From Candidatus Riflebacteria bacterium HGW-Riflebacteria-1 (GTDB lineage Bacteria > Muiribacteriota > Ozemobacteria > Ozemobacterales > Ozemobacteraceae), in contig PGYB01000009.1 in NCBI GenBank assembly GCA_002839445.1, positions 186,001-250,000 of the forward strand: a DNA stretch of 64,000 nt. Reading direction: 5' to 3'. The notes under the pieces are model-generated. The model was not told where the DNA came from, did not search any database, and was given only the letters and a program-made list of their open reading frames with translations. The position numbers and the translations under genes are program-made. This document shows, one piece after another, positions 54,978-62,515 of this stretch. Every line of letters begins with the position of its first letter. Position 1 is the stretch's first letter.

Positions 54978-55105
54978 ACTCTTACCTCCAGAAAAATAAA
55001 AAATGGAGCAGCAAGATGCTACTCCATGAAATGACTTTCATGAGCCCTTGTGGGGCGAACCTCTTTGCGTATGCTGGAGGTGAGGATGACAATCCTGCTT
55101 GCTGT
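54978..55105 (-). promoter_or_regulatory. Leader of infC operon with attenuator (L20-leader-like)
   Basis: The leader of about 128 bases from the promoter at 55112-55140 ends in a terminator hairpin just before the infC Shine-Dalgarno. Its 5' end carries CAGCAAG (55104-55098 on the minus strand), which can pair with CTTGCTG (55015-55009) in the 3' arm of that hairpin. The two pairings exclude each other, a classic antiterminator/terminator switch. The Bacillus infC-rpmI-rplT operon has an L20-responsive leader of this logic; here the effector is inferred, not shown. Confidence 0.65.
54992..55027 (-). terminator. Attenuator hairpin before infC
   Basis: On the minus strand ATGGAGTAGCA and TGCTGCTCCAT form an 11-bp stem with one G-U pair and a 3-base loop, followed by TTTTTTATTTTT. 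It ends just ahead of GGAGGT of infC, so it stops transcription before the operon unless disrupted. Confidence 0.85.
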
Positions 55106-55111
55106 TTTATG

Positions 55112-55140
55112 ATGTTATCAAAAGCCTGAAATCTTGTCAA
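55112..55140 (-). promoter_or_regulatory. Promoter of infC-rpmI-rplT
   Basis: TTGACA (55140-55135), 17-base spacer and TAACAT (55117-55112) on the minus strand; perfect -35 and 4/6 -10. The -35 overlaps the stop codon of the NhaC-like gene (55137-55139). Predicted start near 55105. Confidence 0.75.
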
Positions 55141-57347
55141 GCATTTTGATCATAAGAAAATTCTTTTGATGAACTGGTATGCGCTGTGGTGTCTTCGGCC
55201 TTTTTGCCAAAGCCAAAGATGAAGGCCACGAGAATGGCCATGGCAAGCGGAATAAGCACCCAGGTCGATACGCCGAGTCCTGCCGGAATGTAACATGTAA
55301 CGATTGCTACCAGACCAACCAGGCAGGCATAAGGAGCCTGGGTCTTAACGTGATCGATATGGTCTGATCCCGAAGCCATAGACGACATTATCGTGGTGTC
55401 TGAAATCGGGCTGCAGTGATCGCCAAATATTGACCCTTCTAATACTGCTCCTATTGAAACCAGAATCATTTCTTTCACATATAAACCGGCTTCTGGTGCG
55501 TTGGGAAGCAGGGCAATTACTTCTTCGTAATGTTTGAGATTGAGCTGATAAGCAAGCGGTATGCTGATTGGCAGCAAAATAGCCATGGTTCCCCAGCTCG
55601 TGCCTGTAGAAAAAGATATCAGACAGGCCAGTATAAAGATAATTGTTGGCAGCAGCCAGTAGGGAATGACTTCTGTCACCATTTCGACAATGTAGTTGGC
55701 GGTGCTCAAGTCTTTACAGATGCCGTTTATCGACCAGGCCAGCAACATGATCATTACCGCCATGACCAGAGTTCTGGCGCCGTCTGTCCATGCCTTGAGG
55801 CCGACGTCAAGAGTGATGAGGCCCTGCGATAAGCCGAGAACAAGCGCAATGATTGACCCGATAACGCTCACCCAGATGAGCACTCTGGTTGAGTCGGCTC
55901 CAGCAAAGGCGGTTCTTGCTCTCTCAGAAAAGGTCATTGTTGTCGGCGCAAGCTCAAGCTGAACCATGGCTCCTTCTGCAAGCTGTTCAATTTCGACTAT
56001 CGCCTCGGGGCCAGTTTTTTCGGCCCAAAGGCTGTTGCTATCATAGTTTATTCGCGCATAGCTGCAGGTCTGATTTTGAATGACAGCAGTTCTGGTGTCG
56101 GTTGAAACGCTTTGTATTGTCCAGATCGCGTCTGGAGCGCTGATCGTGCTGCTGCCATTTACCAGGCGGTAGTGCGGCGCGTACATGCCTCCGTCGCCGA
56201 GCAGTCCGACAAATGTGCCAAGAATAACAATGGCTATGGGGATGGCTGCGTTGTACCATCGCTTCGGCATATCGGCTGGTAATGCCGGGGCAGCGGCCTC
56301 AGGGCTGCTGATCGGCTTGGCGTTATCCGACAGAACCTTGCCCTGATGAATGGCGCGCTGCTCGGCCGCCAGCATCGGGCCAAAGTCGCGGCGGGTTGTG
56401 CAAACGAGAAGCCCGAAAAAGAGCGTAAGCAGACAATAGAATCTAAATGGAATCGTCTGAAGAAAAACCCCATAAAAGTTGGTTTCAGCAATGCCGAGGG
56501 CTACGTAAGACTCCCTGATAAGGCCAATTTCATAGCCTATCCAGGTAGACAGCACGGCAATGCCTGCCACCGGAGCGGCTGTCGAATCTACGATGTAACT
56601 GAGCTTTTCGCGCGATATCTTGTTTGCGTCAGTGATTGGCCGCATTGAGTTGCCGACAATCAGAGTGTTGGCATAATCGTCAAAGAAGATCAGAACGCCC
56701 ATCAGCCAGGCAGAAAATTGGGCACTGCGCGGCCCGCGTACTTTCGCCGAAATCGCCTCGACTATTCCCTGCATGCCTCCGGTGCGATTGATAATGCCTA
56801 TCATGCCACCAAGGCATACCGAAAATATTATGATAGCCGCATGTCCGGTATCGGCAAGAGCGTTGAGCAGGTATTTGTCCAGTGCCCGCAGAAAGCCGGT
56901 AAATGGATTGTAGTTGAAGATGATGCTTGAGCCGAGCCAGATGCCGAGAAACAGGGAACTGATGACTTCGCGACTTAACAGCGCGAGAACGATCGCGAAG
57001 ACTGGAGGCAGTATTGAAAGCCAGCCAGGGATGCATCGTACAGATGTGCTTGCCGTCCTGGTTCCCACCGTCAGATTGATTTTGGGATTGCCTGAAACGG
57101 GAATGACGACTTTGATTTCTTTGAGCTCGTTTTCGGAAGAAACGCCGGAGAGAACGATCTGGCCATCAATATCCACGCGATAGAGCACTGGTTGAGTGTT
57201 GTTTTCGTTGAGACCTGAGACACTCAAAACAGTTTTTATGCCGGTCAACGTGAAGGCGGGCGGCGTTACCTGCAGTTGCGCTTCTGAGCAGACAGCGCAA
57301 CCCAAAAACAGCAGAACGGTCAGTAGCATTTTAACTGAATTTCTCAT
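55137..57347 (-). CDS. NhaC-family Na+/H+ antiporter with extra N-terminal domain
   Basis: 736 residues. A signal-peptide-like start (1-23, LLTVLLFLGCAVCSEA) precedes about 80 residues of beta-rich, Ig-like sequence (24-105), not usual for NhaC. The transporter part starts at about 110 (PPVFAIVLALLSREVISSLFLGIWLG) and contains GHAAIIIFSVCLGGMIGI, FFDDYANTLIVGNSMRPITD, DSTAAPVAGIAVLSTWIGYE and the late FSTGTSWGTMAILLPI and GDHCSPISDTTIMSS, matching NhaC. A non-membrane insert of about 80 residues occurs around 395-480. It should exchange Na+ for H+ across the inner membrane. It may be co-transcribed or divergent; the infC promoter begins inside its stop. Confidence 0.88.
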   Translation of the reverse strand: MRNSVKMLLTVLLFLGCAVCSEAQLQVTPPAFTLTGIKTVLSVSGLNENNTQPVLYRVDIDGQIVLSGVSSENELKEIKVVIPVSGNPKINLTVGTRTASTSVRCIPGWLSILPPVFAIVLALLSREVISSLFLGIWLGSSIIFNYNPFTGFLRALDKYLLNALADTGHAAIIIFSVCLGGMIGIINRTGGMQGIVEAISAKVRGPRSAQFSAWLMGVLIFFDDYANTLIVGNSMRPITDANKISREKLSYIVDSTAAPVAGIAVLSTWIGYEIGLIRESYVALGIAETNFYGVFLQTIPFRFYCLLTLFFGLLVCTTRRDFGPMLAAEQRAIHQGKVLSDNAKPISSPEAAAPALPADMPKRWYNAAIPIAIVILGTFVGLLGDGGMYAPHYRLVNGSSTISAPDAIWTIQSVSTDTRTAVIQNQTCSYARINYDSNSLWAEKTGPEAIVEIEQLAEGAMVQLELAPTTMTFSERARTAFAGADSTRVLIWVSVIGSIIALVLGLSQGLITLDVGLKAWTDGARTLVMAVMIMLLAWSINGICKDLSTANYIVEMVTEVIPYWLLPTIIFILACLISFSTGTSWGTMAILLPISIPLAYQLNLKHYEEVIALLPNAPEAGLYVKEMILVSIGAVLEGSIFGDHCSPISDTTIMSSMASGSDHIDHVKTQAPYACLVGLVAIVTCYIPAGLGVSTWVLIPLAMAILVAFIFGFGKKAEDTTAHTSSSKEFSYDQNA

Positions 57348-57523
57348 TCTCTCTCCATGTCTCGTAGGTTGTGCAAAAAAGTATCATTTCTATGCGGTAC
57401 TGACAAGTACATTGCTGAAATCGAAACTAATTAAAGTGTTTGCGTTGCAAGCAGCGCGCTGACAATTTGCAGATTGCCTGTTGAAGTCAGGCACTATTTT
57501 GTTTACAATGATCTTGTAACAAA

Positions 57524-57552
57524 TTCACTGTATCAGTCGTATACATTATATA
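57524..57552 (+). promoter_or_regulatory. Possible promoter of prepilin operon B
   Basis: TTCACT (57524-57529), 17-base spacer, TATATA (57547-57552). Each box is 4/6. It would give a short leader of about 12 bases before 57571. Confidence 0.4.
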
Positions 57553-57570
57553 TCCCCCTGTGGAGCATTG

Positions 57571-58461
57571 ATGGACGAGAAGAGGTTTGCCGTAATCGTC
57601 GGCGCAGTCTTTGTGTTGATTCTTATTCTGGGCTTGCTGTTTTTTCCACGGCGTGCCTCGCGAGAGCATCTTCCGGAAAGTGCTTCTCAACGATCCGGCC
57701 TTGAAAATACTGGCGGCGAAAGCGAACAGTATGGCAGTTCGGGAGCTTCGGGTGGGCAAGGTAATTACGGCACTGGTCATCAATCTTCTTCTGGCGCAAA
57801 CACCGTTTCTGCACCATCGTCTAATATAATGAGCAGTGCCGGGACGGGTGACAAGGCATCACCCGCCGCCATTCAGGCGTTTACTGAAGAAGAAGTTCAG
57901 GCGATGCGCGACAAGCGCGAAGAATTGCGCAAAGCCATGTACGAGCGCAAACGTGACTGGGTTAAGACAAAAGCTGAAGATGGGTCTTTGAATGCAAAAA
58001 GCCGTGTTCGCTACAGACTTAAGCTGATTGACGGCTTCAGAAGCGGTAACGACGCGGTCAATCGCGGTGATTACGCAGAGGCGATGCGGCAGTATGCTGC
58101 TGGCCTCAAGGATCCCAACGCAGACGCCGCCACCCGTTATCTTTGTTATCATCAGATGCGTAATGTGGCAAGGTTGCTTAAAGATGCTGATATGTATCTT
58201 GAGATTCTCAAAGAACAGGGCAGGCTCATCGAAACAGAAGACCTTGCCGGAGTCGGTATCGAGAAAAGCAACCGGGGCGTGCTCGCCTATCAGCGCAGAA
58301 AGCTCTTTGTGCAGGCAAGCAAAGGTCCCGATGGAATAGCGGCTGCCATCGACGACTACTGCCGTGAACACAAGCTCTCCGGCAGCGACAGAGAAAGTGC
58401 GGAACAAGAATTTATGGCTGACTTTGAAGAGTGGAAAACCGACTTTATGTCGCCCGGATGA
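57571..58461 (+). CDS. Single-pass membrane protein with helical repeat domain (operon B)
   Basis: 296 residues from ATG 57571 with TGGAG 5 bases upstream. One transmembrane helix (about 7-26, VIVGAVFVLILILGLLFF) is followed by a Gly/Ser-rich linker (about 35-95) and a helical, TPR-like soluble domain (about 110-290; SGNDAVNRGDYAEAMRQYAAG with the matching next helix). It is the first gene of operon B, 17 bases before the giant PilX-like gene, so it may be a bitopic accessory protein; it has the same kind of N-terminus as the 104-residue protein of operon A. Family not recognised. Confidence 0.72.
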   Translation: MDEKRFAVIVGAVFVLILILGLLFFPRRASREHLPESASQRSGLENTGGESEQYGSSGASGGQGNYGTGHQSSSGANTVSAPSSNIMSSAGTGDKASPAAIQAFTEEEVQAMRDKREELRKAMYERKRDWVKTKAEDGSLNAKSRVRYRLKLIDGFRSGNDAVNRGDYAEAMRQYAAGLKDPNADAATRYLCYHQMRNVARLLKDADMYLEILKEQGRLIETEDLAGVGIEKSNRGVLAYQRRKLFVQASKGPDGIAAAIDDYCREHKLSGSDRESAEQEFMADFEEWKTDFMSPG

Positions 58462-58478
58462 TCTCAGGAGGCTTTAGT

Positions 58479-60947
58479 ATGATTAATCCAGAAAGCAATG
58501 TCAGAAAAGGTTCTGCATATCTTTTTGTTATAGGCATTATTTCCATTCTGGTGATTTTTGTTCTGTTTTTCTCTCGCAACGCAACTTCGCGCAGGTTTTC
58601 CACACGCATGATGACCGATGAAAAAAAGGCCGAGGCGGTTGCTGAGGCTGCGGTAGACCTGGTCATGGGTTTTGTAAAAGAAAAAATGAATGATGCAACA
58701 GACCTGAATTTTTATACTTATTTTCGCTTTCCCTGCGACCTAACTCAGGCGAGTCTGGGCACTGCCGATGGCAAAAACATTCCTCTTGATCTGAACAGTT
58801 ATAACGCGCCTATTGAAATGCATGGCAATGAGCCTGCCCTGAGCCCGATAAAATCTTTGATTGATGAGCTTGGCGGCGAAGATTATGTGAAAGTTAAGGT
58901 TTTCTGCAGCGTGGTCTATGCCGAAGCCTTTGCCGCGAGAAAAGACGGTTATCAGGTCGTCGGGCAGAGCAAAAAATCAGCTGGCGCGGTCGGAGATTCG
59001 GCAAAATTTCTCGATTCTGTTTCTAATCTGGGCGCTTCTGGCGATGGCTCGCTCAGCTCTTACAACAGTGATTGGAAGCTGGATTTTAAATTGCCTAACC
59101 AGACCTACACTGAAAAGCGCAACATAAAAATCAACGGAGTTCCCTGGGGCTTCAAGACAAAAAAGAAAGAAGTGACCATTACCAGGTTGCCTCCTTACGA
59201 GTCTGAGCTAAAAGTGCTTGGTACTATATGGGTAAAGGTTGTCGATGAGCTGGCTGGGATAACCTGGTTTGAATTGAAGCCATCAGACCCGCAGGGTTCA
59301 ATGGTGGTCGATGTAATGGATATAATCAAAGATTATCTTGCCCTGCCAGCAGCCTGCACGCTGCTGACAATGGAAGCTGTGCGCGATATAGCAATGCAAG
59401 GTGATCACAACAGCAGTGGCCTTTACTGGCAGGCCACCGGCCTGACCAATGAAATCAGCAACGATTACGGCAATCTTTCGCCAGCGCTAAAAAATCTGGT
59501 AAAGTCTGATCCCTATGGCAGCAACCCGCAGGTGGTAGAGAAAACCGGGGTTTTTCAATTGAGAGCAGAAGTTGAATATCTGCCGAACGGCCCTGATGGC
59601 AAAAAAATTGAGAAAAATCTTGTCGCCAACAGACCTTTTAAGGTTTCTGATGTCCATCCGCCTGCCCCGGAGTATACATTTTTTGTTGCCAACTCAAACC
59701 TGTTGTTTGAGGGCGGTGGTGATAATCCCATGGCTGCAAATCTTGGCAACGCCATCAACTGGTCGTCATCTTATTCTGTGGCATCGATCTGTTTTCATAA
59801 TCTGCCGGGTGGCGAATACGACAACATCACCGGTTTTTCGGGTGGCTCTGGTTCGCGCGTTCAGGTTCCGGGTATGGTCAGGATCAATTCCCGTCAGGAA
59901 ATGTGGGTCAACACATTCATCGGAACCCTTGAAGAGCCTGATCTGACCGAATTCAACTCTCTGGTAAACAAAAAATCGGTTGCTAATTACAATGTTCTGC
60001 CAACCTTTCGCTGGAAGGACGGCGGCGCAGCTCAGCGTCATCATGAAGTCGAATTCCCGGTTCTCAGCGAAACGAACTGGGGCGACGACCTGTGGTTGCC
60101 GACCGGCTTTGAAAACCTCGTCGGCGTGCTGGAATTATGTACAGCGTTGCAGGGACCAGTTCTGTTTTTCGGCAAGTCATTTATAGAATATCCTCTGGGC
60201 ATGCGTCTTGAGGCTAAAATGAAGCAAAAATACGCGAATCTGGTGCTGTCGACGAAGTTAATCGGTGATAAGAATTCGCCGCACGACCGCTCAGAGGTAA
60301 ATCTGCGTTATCAAAACCGTGAAAAGAAATATGGCATCGACGGCATGCCGGGTTACTCGGGCTCGGGTGACTGGTCGCCCGACGATTACAAGAATATGCC
60401 GGCAAATGTCTACAGTTTGATGCAGTATGCCAAAAAGGCGACGCATTTTTATCGTTCTGAGGCAGAATTCTGGGCGGATACCAAGCGTTTTACCGGTGGA
60501 GTCTACGATTGCACCGGCGTTACCTATATCATTGGTGGCTTGACAGTAAACTCTGTTTTAAAAGTTAAAGGTAATGGTATTCTCGTTGTTAAAGAGAATA
60601 TCAATTTGAAAAAGAACGTTGAAAGAGTTGGTGACTCGACATTTACTCTGATGGCCCGCGCTGGTGCCATAGTAATTTCGGGCGGTTGCAATAAGATTGA
60701 GGCAAGTTGTTTTTCGAACTATTCTCCAATGATTGACACCACAAACAAGGTCGAAATTCACGGCAACCTGGTATGCAATGAGTTTGACCGGGCAGATGTT
60801 GATTACCTCGAAGTGTTTTTTGATTCAGCCAATTGCAGAATAACTCCACTTTCAGTTATGAGAGATGTTGGCAAATTTGAACCAAAGAGGTATATTGTTT
60901 CGATAGCAGATAACTGGACAAGTTATAAATTTCAGAAAAAAGAATGA
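58479..60947 (+). CDS. Giant PilX/GspK-like prepilin protein (operon B)
   Basis: 822 residues from ATG 58479, with AGGAGG 7 bases upstream. A leader with RKG precedes SAYLFVIGIISILVIFVLFF, the hydrophobic helix; no Glu at +5, as in GspK/PilX. A helical stalk (EKKAEAVAEAAVDLVMGFV) follows, then a long globular body and a C-terminal region of short repeated beta strands (TYIIGGLTVNS, KGNGILVVKENINL, VEIHGNLVCNEF), paralogous to the 792-residue protein of operon A in order and strand phrases. Size is more than twice that of GspK. It probably caps or exposes a pseudopilus (inference). The next prepilin starts 5 bases later. Confidence 0.72.
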   Translation: MINPESNVRKGSAYLFVIGIISILVIFVLFFSRNATSRRFSTRMMTDEKKAEAVAEAAVDLVMGFVKEKMNDATDLNFYTYFRFPCDLTQASLGTADGKNIPLDLNSYNAPIEMHGNEPALSPIKSLIDELGGEDYVKVKVFCSVVYAEAFAARKDGYQVVGQSKKSAGAVGDSAKFLDSVSNLGASGDGSLSSYNSDWKLDFKLPNQTYTEKRNIKINGVPWGFKTKKKEVTITRLPPYESELKVLGTIWVKVVDELAGITWFELKPSDPQGSMVVDVMDIIKDYLALPAACTLLTMEAVRDIAMQGDHNSSGLYWQATGLTNEISNDYGNLSPALKNLVKSDPYGSNPQVVEKTGVFQLRAEVEYLPNGPDGKKIEKNLVANRPFKVSDVHPPAPEYTFFVANSNLLFEGGGDNPMAANLGNAINWSSSYSVASICFHNLPGGEYDNITGFSGGSGSRVQVPGMVRINSRQEMWVNTFIGTLEEPDLTEFNSLVNKKSVANYNVLPTFRWKDGGAAQRHHEVEFPVLSETNWGDDLWLPTGFENLVGVLELCTALQGPVLFFGKSFIEYPLGMRLEAKMKQKYANLVLSTKLIGDKNSPHDRSEVNLRYQNREKKYGIDGMPGYSGSGDWSPDDYKNMPANVYSLMQYAKKATHFYRSEAEFWADTKRFTGGVYDCTGVTYIIGGLTVNSVLKVKGNGILVVKENINLKKNVERVGDSTFTLMARAGAIVISGGCNKIEASCFSNYSPMIDTTNKVEIHGNLVCNEFDRADVDYLEVFFDSANCRITPLSVMRDVGKFEPKRYIVSIADNWTSYKFQKKE

Positions 60948-60952
60948 GATGA

Positions 60953-61384
60953 ATGAAAACCCGGAAGGCTTATACAATACTTGAAGTTCTTGTAGCTTCG
61001 GTAATTTTTGTCATGGCGGCGATCCCGATCTATTATGCTGTTGCCGGCAGTGCCAGCAAAGGTATCGAGACTACCAAGCTGTCAATGGCGCGAAAAATAC
61101 TTGAGTCTTTCCGTGAAGAAATTATGGCGTGCAAGTATGAGGATCTAGAGACCTTTGCCGGCGGAAGCACTACATTTGGCGTTTTAAATGGCGGTTTTCC
61201 CAAGACTCTTTCTGATGTTTTAGCTTTTCAGAGAGAATACAAAGATTTCGATTTTTCGCCAGAAATAAGAGTCAATCCAGACAGAAGCACTGTTCTCGAG
61301 TTCCGGGGCAGCGTAACCTGGACATCGACAGACGGCGAAAAGCACGCGGCTGAAAAGCTGAGTTTCATGGTAGTTAAGCCATGA
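60953..61384 (+). CDS. Type IV prepilin-like protein, PilV type, Ala at -1
   Basis: 143 residues. Leader MKTRKA, then YTILE and the helix VLVASVIFVMAAIPIYYAV. The Glu at +5 is present but residue -1 is Ala rather than the usual Gly. Prepilin peptidases mostly require Gly -1, though Ala is tolerated in some. The globular part is about 110 residues with LSMARKILESFREEIMAC, the PilV-like helix after alpha1. It overlaps the next gene by four bases and lies 5 bases after the giant prepilin. Confidence 0.83.
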   Translation: MKTRKAYTILEVLVASVIFVMAAIPIYYAVAGSASKGIETTKLSMARKILESFREEIMACKYEDLETFAGGSTTFGVLNGGFPKTLSDVLAFQREYKDFDFSPEIRVNPDRSTVLEFRGSVTWTSTDGEKHAAEKLSFMVVKP

Positions 61385-61986
61385 GCAGGGGCTTTTGTCA
61401 TCGCGGCGTTACTATAATTGAAGTGTTGGTCGCGGCTTTCATTTTTGTCATTATTTCAGGCGGAATTTATACCGTTCTGCGGTCAACCCGTCAGGTTGCC
61501 CATGTGTCGCAGGCTAAAGATGAGGCCAAGGCGATGGCCGAAACGATTTTGAAGTACATGCAGCAGGACATCGCTGTATCAAAGGCCGTAGTCGACAAAA
61601 ACCCAGGAGGAGGCGGAAAGCCAAAAGCGACTCCATCATTTTCCAGCAGTGGTGGCGAGATCCGCATGCAGGTGCCAAAACCCGGAATTGTCGCAAAAAT
61701 GGAAGACGACTATGTTGATGTCGTTTACTCTCTTTCTGGAAAAACTTTGCATCGTGATGATGGCGTAACCGGCAACAATAGGCTCTTAAGCAAGTATGTC
61801 AGCAAGCTGAATGCCTTTTTGCTAAGTGACAGCCAGGTTGAAATCGAAGTTGAGATTGAGATTTTTCCTGTCGGTGTGGATACCCCGGTCACGCATAATC
61901 AGAGAGTGCTGGTCACTATCAGAGAAGCAGTTGTTAACGCGGTAGATAAGCGCTGGCTTTCTTCAGACGAAATTACCGCGTATTGA
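61381..61986 (+). CDS. Type IV prepilin-like protein, PilW type (operon B)
   Basis: 201 residues. Leader ending CHRG followed by VTIIE (Gly -1, Glu +5) and VLVAAFIFVIISGGIYTVL, then RSTRQVAHVSQAKDEAK, which parallels the SSTRQ region of the operon A PilW-like protein. AKAMAETILKYMQQDI is the PilW-like helix after alpha1. It overlaps the upstream gene (ATGA). It ends operon B; 530 bases of non-coding sequence follow before the convergent glycine-zipper gene. Confidence 0.86.
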   Translation: MSRGFCHRGVTIIEVLVAAFIFVIISGGIYTVLRSTRQVAHVSQAKDEAKAMAETILKYMQQDIAVSKAVVDKNPGGGGKPKATPSFSSSGGEIRMQVPKPGIVAKMEDDYVDVVYSLSGKTLHRDDGVTGNNRLLSKYVSKLNAFLLSDSQVEIEVEIEIFPVGVDTPVTHNQRVLVTIREAVVNAVDKRWLSSDEITAY

Positions 61987-62458
61987 TCGTGGCTTAGCCC
62001 CTTTCTGTCTGGTTTATTTCCCATTGCTTTAACTGAAGCTGTTTTGCCGTGCTTAGTATTATTTATCTCTGCGCTGTTAACTGGTCTCTTCTCTCATTAA
62101 TTCAGGCATTGAATAACTGTCACGCTGATCAGCTTTCAATAATTGTATCAAAAATAGCCATTGATAAAAGCGTCACAAAAGCGTAGGCAGCAATTTTTGG
62201 CGAGAAGTTAAAAGTGTGTGCCAACCTGAGGTAAGATCGCACGGATATTTCTCATTCTGTGGATCCTGCGACTTCGCGCAGAATCCAACTTGTGATGCCC
62301 GCGACATTGGGTTATGTGGCAATGACTATTATGCAGATGCTGGACCAGGCAGTTTTAAAGACGCTGCTCAACTTATGCCTGCCAATGACTTGTGAGCAAA
62401 TGGATCTGCTGGTGGATCATTTCGCGTGCAAACCTTTCAGAGGTGTAGCAATACCTGC
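61987..62458. other. Intergenic region after prepilin operon B
   Basis: About 470 bases with no convincing gene. A plus-strand frame from about 62259 includes a hydrophobic stretch (VMPATLGYVAMTIMQMLDQ) loosely like the start of MATE transporters but has no continuation, so at most a decayed fragment. A short palindrome with arms CTGCG/CGCAG lies near 62265-62282. No promoter of note was seen. Confidence 0.4.
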
Positions 62459-62490
62459 AAAAAAAAAGCCCCCAGGCTTTCGCCTGAGGG
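62459..62490 (-). terminator. Terminator of the glycine-zipper protein gene
   Basis: Stem CCCCCAGGC/GCCTGAGGG with one C-A mismatch and a 4-base loop; the minus strand continues with nine T residues (62467-62459). It starts 25 bases after the stop at 62516. On the plus strand AACTTTTTATT follows, so it may work both ways for operon B. Confidence 0.8.
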
Positions 62491-62515
62491 AACTTTTTAT
62501 TCGAGAACGTCTAGC

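Noticed and set aside
54357..55034. 225-codon plus-strand frame opposite rpmI-infC
   Set aside because: It is antisense to infC and rpmI, has no ribosome-binding site and no family-like sequence.
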